This document shows positions 1-8,767 of a stretch of 64,000 nt of DNA, one piece after another. The position numbers were made by a program, and so were the translations under genes. Each line of letters opens with the position of its first letter. The first letter of the stretch is position 1. The notes under the pieces are model-generated. The model was given only the letters and a program-made list of their open reading frames with translations. It ran no database searches and was not told the origin of the DNA. The DNA is taken from the NCBI GenBank assembly GCA_037954665.1, contig JBBMOL010000046.1, forward strand, positions 1,713,501 through 1,777,500, in the 5' to 3' direction. This DNA comes from Laguncularia racemosa. Its lineage: Eukaryota; Streptophyta; Magnoliopsida; Myrtales; Combretaceae.

Positions 1-61
1 AGAGCCTGAAGTGATATAGGAATAGGGGGTTAAAGACGTGGAGGCAAAGAGGAAGAAGAGA

Positions 62-375
62 ATGGTTACGAGTCTTGGGTTTAGGTTCTCGGCTACTGGG
101 CTTCTGTTTCCTTACCACCTTGGGGTTGCCTAATTTCTTATGGAGAGTGTTCATATCAAGGAGACAATGCCATTAGTTGGTTCCTCGGCTAGTGCTATAG
201 TGTATGCTGTGATTGCTTTAGGAGCGACATGGAAGAAGCTCTCAAGGCTACTAAGGTATTGGTTGAAGATCGCTAGAGTAGAGGGATTGTATTTCGACTT
301 GGGGCTGTTCTTCATGATGATCTTAATAAGTTCCTCCCTGAAGATGCTCTTCTCAGCCTTCTTATGGAGACTAAC
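62..375 (+). pseudogene. patatin-like acyl hydrolase gene fragment
   Basis: The translation from the ATG at 62 gives an N-terminal patatin-like stretch (FSATGLLFPYHLGVA) followed by a TAA at 131-133, then after 140 a second stretch (IKETMPLVGSSASAIVYAVIA). The GxSxG nucleophile motif of patatin-like hydrolases is expected here as GSSAG; the serine codon is at 185-187, but the following Gly has become Ser at 191-193. At about 228 the frame shifts by one base, and a new frame from 229 continues the same family (MEEALKATKVL, then RLGAVL and NKFLPEDA). I recognise the order from plant patatin-like proteins of the Arabidopsis At1g33270 type, from memory. Members of the family hydrolyse acyl lipids. 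With one stop, one frameshift, an altered motif and no downstream half, this is a dead fragment. It starts at the window edge, so more may lie outside. Confidence 0.55.
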
Positions 376-792
376 GCTACCGAATGTCACCTTATGAATA
401 ATTGTCTACATCATGTGGAAGAGAAGACAAATAGTTTCTGAAAGGACCACAAGCATAGTGCATAATACTCTATTGGTAACTGATGATCTTGGCACCATGA
501 GGACGGAGTTCTTGTTGTAAGCCTATAAGAAATTCCACGAGATGATGGTGAATGCAGACAAAAGGCGTACATTGATCTAGCTGTAGATGTAAAAGAATTT
601 AAGATTGTTGCTCAATAAACTTCTGGTGAAGCATAAGAGATTGGAGAAAGAATTTCAGGGCTGTCAAAATGTTGATGTAAGGAACAAAGCCGTGTGGTTA
701 GCTGTGTGTGCGTGTGGATTTAAGGAGAAGAGAGGGTTGTGAAGTGTAGTTATGTGTGTGTGTGTGTGTGTTTGTGTATGGGTATGTGTAGG
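376..792. other. unassigned flank with TG microsatellite
   Basis: No intact gene. Several short frames on the plus strand look faintly protein-like (charged, Lys/Glu-rich, about 500-690) but I cannot assign them. A (TG)n tract lies at about 753-770. The last five bases (788-792, GTAGG) are the left target-site repeat of the retrotransposon that follows. Confidence 0.4.
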
Positions 793-1473
793 TGATGCGC
801 GTAACCTTAGATATGTTAAACCTAGAACCTCAACGATGCTAGTTGGTTTCACTTATCTCGAGGATCGTCTTGAATAAGCGATGCGTAACTAGACCCCAAT
901 TAAACCCGTTAACTATAACCTAAGTTATTAAAAGTTATTCCTAGTAATTCGGTTAAGAATCCTATGGAAAAGTTCTTTTACAAAAGAACAAAAAAGAGGT
1001 ATTTCATATCTCACGAAAAAGATGTGTTTTCATATATCAAAATTGTCTCTTAGCTGGCCCCTAGCATGGTATATATAGCACACGAGTACAATATGGAAAA
1101 AAACCTAACACAATATGGAAATCCTAAGTTACCTATTCTATCCTTATTCTTGTGTCACCAAGTAGGCAACTAAATAAGATGGAAAACAAACCAACAAATA
1201 ATAACAAAATCGAATGTATCATCTAATGTATTGTCTACGCAAATATATAATATTCCTAAAATATTTCATCCTTCCATGGTCATGTAATTCAAGTTGACAC
1301 ATGTATGTTTTCCTTTAATGTAGCTTGATTCCCTGGCTTGCAAGTCTACGACTAGTCCCTGTAGAGCTTCGTTCATTCTTTTAGCTCTAACTTAGGTCAT
1401 CGGGCCTCCAATGCCACGTAATGGATCATGGAATTTTGGCTCCATCCTTTTTCATGCTAGTTGATCCTCATCA
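793..1473 (-). repeat. 3' LTR of element 1
   Basis: Direct repeat of 4646-5327, alignable over its whole length, with inverted ends TGATG and CATCA. It directly abuts the GTAGG target repeat on its left. In element sense it starts at 1473 and is preceded by the polypurine tract. Confidence 0.9.
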
Positions 1474-1487
1474 TTCCCTCCTTCCTC
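1474..1487 (-). other. polypurine tract of element 1
   Basis: On the minus strand the bases before the 3' LTR read GAGGAAGGAGGGAA, a typical plus-strand primer for LTR retrotransposons. It also encodes the end of pol: the frame reads about NLFEEGG in related elements and is decayed here. Confidence 0.75.
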
Positions 1488-1790
1488 AAAAAGATTCGTC
1501 TTCGAATCATCTGCATTATAAAAAGTAAGATCAGAAACATTACAATTGCGCTTATATTACTATAGTGACTCAATAAATCAATCTTGTAGGTGTTGTAATT
1601 AATATGCTCCAAGAATTAGAAAAGTCCCTCTCCTTTAGGATGTAATTTAGGCTTTCGCTGTGGTGTAAATATTTCTTTTCTCAAATGCACCCAAACCTTT
1701 TATCCTTGATGAAACACGGTCTTGACACGCCCTTTTGGTATTGGCCACTTTCGAATCGCATTTAATTTCCTCTCATCTACGGCTAGTTCA
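1480..1790 (-). pseudogene. pol C-terminal remnant of element 1
   Basis: On the minus strand this encodes the tail that follows the integrase core in this lineage: a VWVHLRKE-like motif near 1695-1675, then a stretch resembling LERINDNAYKIDLP (decayed), and the pol terminus just before the purine tract. The same tail occurs in element 2 at about 33000-32780. Upstream, at about 1790-1810, the similarity jumps directly to sequence that in element 2 lies between protease and reverse transcriptase (compare 1800-1900 with 35380-35420). RT, RNase H and the integrase core have therefore been deleted as one block. Confidence 0.6.
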
Positions 1791-2160
1791 TCTGTTCCTG
1801 TAACAAAGTCAAAAGAAAACACCATACTAGGTAACGAAAGATTAGTGTCAGTATAAGTAAAATAAACATCCTTGTACATAAGTACAAGTAGTTATTTCCT
1901 CGCCAACATTGCACTCTTACACTTACTTTTTCTTACAATTTTCTCTCCTCTCAGTGTTTCAGACTCTCTTCCCTCAAAGCTCACAAATGTTTGTTTTTTC
2001 AATTGTTTTATTTTTCTCATGTGCACTTGAGTGTTTTTCCTTGAATTACTTTACAATTCTCATCCTATGGCTTCTGAGGCATGAGAACTATTTTCCTTTT
2101 GTTTAAAATAAAAGAATATTAGTTCTTGTACCCATCGTACATAACCTTCCTGTCGAACTA

Positions 2161-2619
2161 CTAAGGTCGCCCTAACAAGATTTGGCTAGCCTGCATAGGT
2201 ACCACATCAAACATAACCTTGTATTTGTAGCTCCCTATAGAGTAGGCTATAAATACCTGTTTGGTCACCTTAACCTCCCCACAATCACTCAACCACTGCA
2301 ATCGATATGGTCTAGGATGCTTCATTGCTTTCAATTGCATCTTTTCTATTAGCAAAGTGTTAGCAACATTAGTGCAGCTGCCACTATCGATTATCAAGCT
2401 ACAAACTCTACCCTGTACATGATACCGTGTATGAACAATATGTTCATGTTGGATCCCCTCACCATCCTCCTGGGGTTGTACACTAAGTACTCTCCTCGTA
2501 ACATACAACTTGCCACTCACGAGTCCCTCTAAGTCAACATCCTCATACTCTTGTGATGGTGACTCCTCCTCCTCCTTAGAGCTCACACTCTCTACATCCC
2601 CACTGTCACCGATAATCAT
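2161..2619 (-). pseudogene. retroviral-type aspartic protease of element 1
   Basis: A 152-codon open frame with an acidic N-terminus followed by a retropepsin domain. The active-site loop reads CSLIIDSGSCTNVA (Asp-Ser-Gly) at about residues 93-106, and the second conserved motif QILLGRP closes the frame. In this family the enzyme cleaves the gag-pol polyprotein. The catalytic triad is intact, unlike the equivalent in element 2. It stands directly downstream (element sense) of the zinc knuckle, and reverse transcriptase does not follow. Confidence 0.8.
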
Positions 2620-2634
2620 AGCCCTTTGATTTGG

Positions 2635-2676
2635 ACATTGGGATGCAATGTGCCTAAATCCCTGACACCTAAAACA
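2635..2676 (-). other. CCHC zinc knuckle of gag, element 1
   Basis: The minus strand between gag and protease reads CFRCQGFRHIASQC, a CX2CX4HX4C knuckle. Such motifs in nucleocapsid bind the element RNA. All four ligands are present; the Gly before His found in most knuckles is Arg here. Confidence 0.8.
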
Positions 2677-2801
2677 CTTTATATCTCTCGTCCTGAAGGG
2701 GGTTTAGTGTTAGTCTTTCCCTTAGGTGTAGTAATTGGATTCTTAGCCCTCACGTCCTCCTTAGGCTTTGAATTGGTGGAGTTTCTCTTCTACGTGGACT
2801 T

Positions 2802-3589
2802 CTATGGAGTTTTGGAAGTTGAGCTAATCCTTTGCTCACTCCTGTATTTTAGTTGCCGCTCTACTTTAATAGCTCTATATAGTAACTCTTCCATATATAA
2901 GTAATGGTGAAGATCTACTACATCAGCTAACTCTCGATTCAATCCGTTGATGAATCTAGCCATAGTGGCCTCATCATCCTTCTCAATTCTCGCCCTAATC
3001 ATTGCCATCTCCAACTCTTTGTAATAATCCTCTACATTATTATTCCCCTAAGTCAACCCTTGGACTTTCCTAAGTAAGTCCCTATGATAGTGACTAGGAA
3101 TAAAACGCTTCTACATGATCGTTTTCATCTCATCCCAAGTGCTAACAGGTCGCTCTCCATACCTGCGCCCAATTGATCCCACCATACATTAGCGTAATCT
3201 GAAAAATCTACTGTAGTTAATTTTATCTTTTTCTCCTCAGTGTAGTTGTGACATTCAAAGACATGATCCATCTTCCTCTCCCATTCTAAATACAATTCCT
3301 GATCATTCTTTCCCTGAAAAGTTAGGATTTTCAACTTAATACTCCCTAAATTACTATCACGCCTTTGGATACTTCCCCTATCCCTCATGTGTTGGTAATC
3401 TCCAAAATCAAATTCCTCTTCTTCATCTATCTTAACTCCTCCCTTATTATGTCTACCTACTCTTCGCCTGACAGTGGTACTGTTAGACGGTTCCCTACTC
3501 CTTTCCATCCTATCAATCTTGTCATGGATCTGCTCTAGTTCACTCGTTAGGATCCTTTTCATCTCCCCCATCAATTCCTCAAATATCAC
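2802..3589 (-). pseudogene. gag of element 1
   Basis: Two open stretches (3589-3125 and 3014-2802) in different frames make one broken gag. The first carries an N-terminal coiled, charged segment, an Arg-rich patch, and the capsid signature around IKLKILTFQGKNDQELYLEWE with the later DYANVWWDQL. The second carries the continuing capsid text (ARIEKDDEATMARFINGLNRE) and leads into the zinc knuckle. At least one frameshift at about 3125-3175 and in-frame stops at about 3050-3110 break it. Gag forms the virus-like particle that packages element RNA. Confidence 0.8.
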
Positions 3590-4326
3590 CCAACTTTCTC
3601 CTCCATTAGTGTTCTATCCCGACATAATTCTAATAATTTGCAGCAAGTTACGATCACAATTACAAAAAATATATAAGTATGTTCCTCACACTCACTTGTG
3701 TATTGCTCATAATTCCACTCATGTATATCTCTCACAAAATATGATCTCACCACATATTTTTGTAATTCTTTTGCTAAGAACTCAATTTGGAACTCTTAAA
3801 TTCAAATTACTAAGTCAACACTAATGATTACTATCGACCCAAGTCACGTGAATGAAGGAAGACTAACTACACAATCTAATTGATATGGAAAAGATTCACC
3901 ATTGAATAGATATGCAATCAAACACAAAAGGATATAATTTGCACGGAAACACAATGAATGATTATGGAATGTAATTTTTGGATGCACAACTTAGAAATCA
4001 TAAAGCATCTATCATGGTTGGAATTGGAAACAATTGATATGGAAAGTGAATTGACTCAACCAATTATGTAATTGACAATTCAAAAAGCTATCTTGTGATT
4101 TTGGCAATTGTAATTATTTCAAGGCTGAATTCCTTTTTTTTTTTTTTTGAATTTCGGTTCTTGATTTTTTCTTTTGCAACCGAATTTGATTTTTTTTTTT
4201 TTTTGTAGATAAGCTATGAATTGAACACAATTAATTGTTCAAGAAATCCTAAATACTGTCGGCTTTAATGGATTGTAATGACCGAACAAGTATGAATTTT
4301 TTTTAAAATATATATATGAGTTTTGT
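3590..4326. other. leader region of element 1
   Basis: Untranslated leader between primer site and gag in element sense. It has no convincing gene. Two T-rich tracts sit at about 4133-4147 and 4189-4204, interrupting otherwise ordinary A+T-rich sequence. Confidence 0.45.
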
Positions 4327-4592
4327 CTATGAATATGGAAAAGACAACAGACGAATATGGAAAAGAATAGAATTTTTTTTATACGATTTTTTTTTTCAGA
4401 TATGAATATGGAAAAGAACAACATATATGAATATGAAAAAAAACAACAGACAAATATGAAAAAAACAACAAACGAATATGAAAAAGAAAAACAGACGAAT
4501 ATGGAAAAGAACAACAAACAAATATGGAAAACACAATAGACGAGTATGGAAAAGAACAACAGATGAATATGGAAAAGAATAACAGACAAATT
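4327..4592. repeat. 22-bp minisatellite in element 1 leader
   Basis: About ten tandem, imperfect copies of a unit close to GAATATGGAAAAGAACAACAGAC on the plus strand, interrupted near 4370-4400 by a T-rich stretch. Unit length is about 20-22 bp. The tract is open in more than one frame on both strands only because of its composition; I do not regard those frames as genes. The ATATGGAAAA core also appears in both LTRs (about 1090-1125 and 4945-4975), which suggests the minisatellite grew from element sequence. Confidence 0.75.
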
Positions 4593-4631
4593 AAAGAAAA
4601 GAATAGAATTTATTTGATTCAAGAAGTTGAA

Positions 4632-4643
4632 GCTTTGTTACCA
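4632..4643 (-). other. primer binding site (tRNA-iMet), element 1
   Basis: On the minus strand, two bases after the 5' LTR, the sequence TGGTAACAAAGC matches 10 of 12 bases of TGGTATCAGAGC, the usual plant initiator-Met tRNA primer site. This fixes the element orientation. Confidence 0.8.
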
Positions 4644-4645
4644 AA

Positions 4646-5327
4646 TGATGTGTGTAACCCTAGGTATGTTAAACCTAGAACCCCAACGATGCTAATTGGT
4701 GTCAATTACCCCGAGAATCGCCTTGAATAAGTAATGCATAACTAAACCCCAATCAAACCCATTGACTGTAACCTAAGTTATCAAAAGTTATTCCTAGTAA
4801 TTCGATTGAGAATCCTATGGAAAAGTTCTTTTACAAAAGAACAAAAAAGAGGTATTTCGTATCTCACGAAAAAGATGTGTTTTCATATATCAAAGTTGTC
4901 TCTTAGCCGCCCCCTAACACGGTATATATAGCACATGAATACAATATGGAAAAAAAACCTAACACAATATGGAAATCCTAAGTTACCTATTCTATCCTTA
5001 TTCTTGTATCACCAAGTCGGCAACTAAATAAGATGGAAAACAAACCAACAAATAATAACAAAATTGAATGTATCCTCTAATGTATTGTCCGTGCAAATAT
5101 AGAATATTCCTAAAATATTTCATCCTTCCATGGCCACGTGAATCAAGTTGTCATATGTATGTTTTCCTTCAGTATAGCTTGATTCCTTAGCTTGCAAGTC
5201 CATTACTAGTCCCTGTAGAGCTTCATTCATTCTTTTAGCTCTAGCTCGGGTCATCGGGCCTCCAATGCCATGTAATGGATCATGGAATTTTAGCTCCTTC
5301 CTTTTTCATGCTAGCTGATCCTCATTA
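4646..5327 (-). repeat. 5' LTR of element 1
   Basis: Pair of 793-1473. Its outer end reads CATTA instead of CATCA and is followed by the GTAGG target repeat at 5328-5332. Confidence 0.9.
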
Positions 5328-5332
5328 GTAGG

Positions 5333-5497
5333 TGTGTGCCGGTGTGTATGTGGAGTGTGTGTATACGATGTGTATGTGGTGTTCGGTGTGTAGGAGATAT
5401 GAAGTAGAAGAGGGAAAAGAATTAAGAAATGAATAAAAAGAAATGGAAAATGGAAGATGTTTAGGAAGAAGAACAATCGGAAGATATTAGAGATAAA
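5333..5497. other. GT-rich flank of the element 1 insertion
   Basis: Irregular GTGTGT-rich DNA resembling that on the other side of the insertion (about 690-790), as expected for one tract split by the insertion, followed by purine-rich sequence. Confidence 0.4.
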
Positions 5498-5757
5498 TTG
5501 ATAAACGAAAGGTTTAAAGTTGCTTCATGTAATGGGGAGGCGAATTTGGAAATTTCCAAAAAGGAGAATAAGGGAAAAGAGAGAAGAAAGAATGGAAAGG
5601 TGAAGCCGAGGAAGAAGAGGGAGTTGCGTGAAGGAGGTGAGTGTGAAATTAAATTGGAAAAAGAGGTGTCATCGATGTAGTAGCGATGGCTCGAGTAGCT
5701 TGATCAAGTGTTCAAGTTGTAAAAGGAAGTCTTGGAAATGCGATGTGCCATTGGTGA
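5498..5757 (+). pseudogene. JMJ25-like zinc-finger gene fragment
   Basis: A 60-codon open frame (5498-5680) encodes a Lys/Arg/Glu-rich basic segment (KKENKGKERRKNGKVKPRKK). A one-base shift near 5650 leads into a cysteine cluster at 5667-5741: CHRC, ten residues, CSSC, six residues, C. A CX2C-X10-CX2C-X5-C arrangement preceded by a basic segment is what I remember for the RING-like zinc finger of plant JMJ25-type JmjC histone demethylases; here the last spacing is one longer. A TGA follows at 5758. No JmjC domain is visible downstream. An alternative is some other treble-clef or PHD-like finger. The basic frame and the cysteine cluster are plainly there; the family name is an inference. Confidence 0.42.
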
Positions 5758-5779
5758 AATGATTATGTGTATGAGTGAG

Positions 5780-8102
5780 TGTGGAAAGGCATTAGAGAAT
5801 TGAGAAGAGACAGGAGTTAATAGGAGATCGAGAGATCCAACGAAAATTGAGTGGAGTCACCGTAGCTGATCCTCGATGCTATGTTCGGTAAAAGGATTAT
5901 ATGTCGGGATCTCTAGACGACAGTTAGGACTAAGACGACCATAAACAGGTGAGTGGAAAATTTTATGATATGCTATAATGTTGTGTTTAATGTTGATATG
6001 CTTTATGTATGTGAATTCACTTGCTTGGCTATGGCTGAAATTGGTTATGGTTACTATTATTTTCAAGGTGTATAGTGGGGTTAAATGAGTTTGGAAAGGA
6101 AGTTTATGAAGAAATTGGTAGTTAGATAAGTTACAGATGAATACTGTCTTAATGATGTAAAGGACAAAATGGGCTAAGGGTTAGATATCACTATCTTAAC
6201 GATAGCACTTCACACCATTTTTCTAGTGCTATTACTACAGGCTTAATACCGTGATTGAACATTGTTTTCTTCAAACTACACTAAAATATATAAACCTAAC
6301 TTTTCCTTCTATAGCTACTTGATATGTATGCATAATTGGAATAAATTTTATATATATCATTAGATACACCTATAAGAATCTACTCCTGTATGTATGCTTG
6401 GACAAAATTATTTTCCTATTATATTTATAGAATACATTTATGCATATAACTATACGAATCATAAGTATAAATCATTATTCTGAAAACTTAATAATTATAT
6501 TTTCTTGCCCCTCTTAAGCATGTGAGGGGAGGTTCCTAGCAAATTTATCCTTTAGTTAAAAATATGTTTATAAATATATATATATGTTTTTATATATATA
6601 TATACGTAAGTACTTGAGGACTTAGAAGGGATATATATGTGGCTACCTTGTTTGACTCTTGAATAAGTGAAATGGAGCATTTGAGAGATGCGATGACACA
6701 AGGGTGTCAAAGAAAGAGAATTGTAAATCAATCCCAAGTGGTTGATTTGACAGTAAGTGAAATGACACAGAGGTGTCAAGGGATGTGAATTATAAATCAA
6801 TCACGAGTGGTTAATTTAACGATCGATGAGATTGAGCTATATTACGCTAATATTGATTTGGTCTCATATGAAGAATCATTTTTAAAAAATTTATTTAATT
6901 GTGATTTTGTGTCTGGCTAGACTGATTCTACTTGGTTAGTCTGATCCTCTTTATCATATTGGTGACATGTAATGTTTGATATTTCTTGTTGTGATGAATG
7001 TAAATGTTAAGTGTAGCTATTTTGTTTATGGGATGGACTTGGTTCCTATTGGTTATTCATGGACTTGTACGTCTTAAATGTTTGATAGTTACTTTATCAT
7101 TTTGAATGTGGATTAATTTGTGATTATATATTGTTTGATCACCCCAAAATCAATTAATTGAAGGATTGGACTCAATTTAAAATTGAACATGCATTTACAT
7201 AAGACATTGCATGGAAGTGAAGGCCATCATTGCTATGGGGCTCGCCGGAAGTAATCAGATGATTACTATTCCACTAAGTGCTAACTAAGTGACTAAGGGA
7301 TTGTCACGCCTTGATGGTTCTGAGTCCGGTCGGTCCTTGAGCATGTTACTCAGTGCATGAGGTACGGGAGCGCTCAGTGTACGAGAACACTCAAGCTTAT
7401 AATATCAAAGTTAAAAGATATTTTAATTATCAAAGAGATAAGAATAATTGAATTGGTTGTGAGACTCGAGCACTGATGGTGGCTTTAGAATCCTTAACTC
7501 AAGGTCAAAGGGGGCATAAACTCTAGATTTTACGTCGGTTACCGGAAGACTGCATGAGATGCTGCATTCGTATGGTTATTCATGCATAGCATATGATTTG
7601 ATAACTTGATTTAAAATTGCTTGTACGTGTGTAGCATTGAGAGTATTACACTCTCATTCATTGAGTCGTAGTGTGCTCACCCCTCCGCAGACTATTTTGC
7701 AAGTAAAAATTTAAAAAGCTTAGGATGAGATAAGATATGAAGTGTTGAGAGTTTTTGAAAGCCATGAACGATAAAGTAAGAATTGTGAATGGTAGACTAT
7801 TTAGATGAAATGTTATTTTTAGGACCTTGATGTAAATTTTGAATTTGTGAGACTTAGGGTTTTATTCCATTTTACTAGTTGGTAGAGGATTTCGACTCTC
7901 TACGATCTTGGTTGATCGTGGGGCATGGAATCCATAGTATTATTCTCATTGTATGATTTATGAATTATAAATAGCTATAATTGTTTAATTTATTACTTAA
8001 AGTCTTACGATCTTTGACTCGTAAGACGGTTATCATGTAACAGGTGCATACGTGCTATGATATCTTTTAGTGGGAACTTCTAGGCCCTAGGTTAGGGCGT
8101 GA

Positions 8103-8104
<2 letters not shown>
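5780..8104 (-). repeat. LTR-like relic with a gypsy-type terminus
   Basis: No gene is visible. On the minus strand the block starts at 8104 with TGTCACGCCCTAACCTAGGG, which looks like the 5' end of a plant Ty3/Gypsy LTR. Within it are segments that resemble LTR body (about 7240-7700, the GC-richest part), and a 69-bp repeat at 6693-6830. I found no second copy in the window and no primer site at the other end, so the left limit is arbitrary. Confidence 0.4.
6693..6830. repeat. 69-bp tandem duplication
   Basis: Two adjacent imperfect copies (6693-6761 and 6762-6830), each starting ATGACACA and containing a GTAAATCAATC-like or TATAAATCAATC-like core and AGTGGTT. They lie in the LTR-like block. 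Confidence 0.7.

Positions 8105-8105
<1 letters not shown>

Positions 8106-8152
<47 letters not shown>
8106..8152. repeat. (CT)n microsatellite
   Basis: About 23 uninterrupted CT units, starting one base after the LTR-like terminus. Confidence 0.95.
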
Positions 8153-8154
<2 letters not shown>

Positions 8155-8767
8155 CACCATCATATTAGTTACTAAAGAACCACTTTCTTCTCATTCTCTT
8201 TTCAAAATCTTTTATGAGTTATTAAAACAATAAGTTTGTCAAAGTAAAAGTTGGAAAGTTTCTCGCATATTCTTCATTTTTCTAGGTTTTTCAAAATTGC
8301 AACTTTTTATTTTGTCACTTTATTTTGTTATGTTTCTTTGTCGTTCTTATTTTCCATTGTAGGGTTAGGGTATCGTTCAACACTCATATTAAGTTGTAAG
8401 TGAATTTCAAATTATGATAAATTTTTGTTTAGTGTTCTAAAACATAATTATAATTCTAATACTTTGCATTTCTACTGTTGCATTGCAAATAAACCCCATT
8501 AGAATTTTACTAGAAAGATGCCATGTGAGACTTTATGAATTTCGAATGATAATATCAGTAAGAAAGGTTTGTGCTTTGTTTCTTTTCTTTTCTTTTTTTT
8601 TTAACAAAGTATTTTTTTTTGTAAAGTTATTATTACACAATATATCATTTATCTATTATGTTAAGCAAAACCTAAGTTTTCGGTTCCATTCTCCTTTGAA
8701 CACTTTTTGCGCATTAAATCCAAACTTTCAACCATATTTTTGCATTCATTTATATTTAGCATTCTTA
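8153..8767. other. A+T-rich spacer
   Basis: Low-complexity A+T-rich DNA between the CT microsatellite and the large chromovirus. A 99-codon open frame at 8483-8782 is T/Phe-rich and has no recognisable domain; I see no gene. Confidence 0.4.

Larger units (their letters stand above)
793..5327 (-). mobile_element. Ty3/Gypsy LTR retrotransposon, non-autonomous (element 1)
   Basis: A complete but decayed element read on the minus strand. Two LTRs of about 680 bp (793-1473 and 4646-5327) begin TGATG; the left one ends CATCA, the right one CATTA. Exact 5-bp target repeats GTAGG flank it at 788-792 and 5328-5332. Next to the right LTR is an initiator tRNA-Met primer site, and next to the left LTR is a purine tract, so the right LTR is the 5' one. 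Internally, in element order, are a leader with a minisatellite, a gag pseudogene, a zinc knuckle, an aspartic protease, and then directly the last part of the integrase/pol C-terminus. Reverse transcriptase, RNase H and the integrase core are absent, so it could only have moved with enzymes from a relative such as element 2. The LTRs differ at many positions, which points to an old insertion. Confidence 0.9.

Noticed and set aside
4327..4592. Regularly spaced repeats that could suggest a CRISPR array
   Set aside because: Units are contiguous and imperfect without unique spacers, and they lie in the leader of a plant retrotransposon.
4239..4730. Open frames on both strands (127, 60 and 68 codons)
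   Set aside because: They follow from the low-complexity minisatellite, which lacks stops in several frames; no protein domain.
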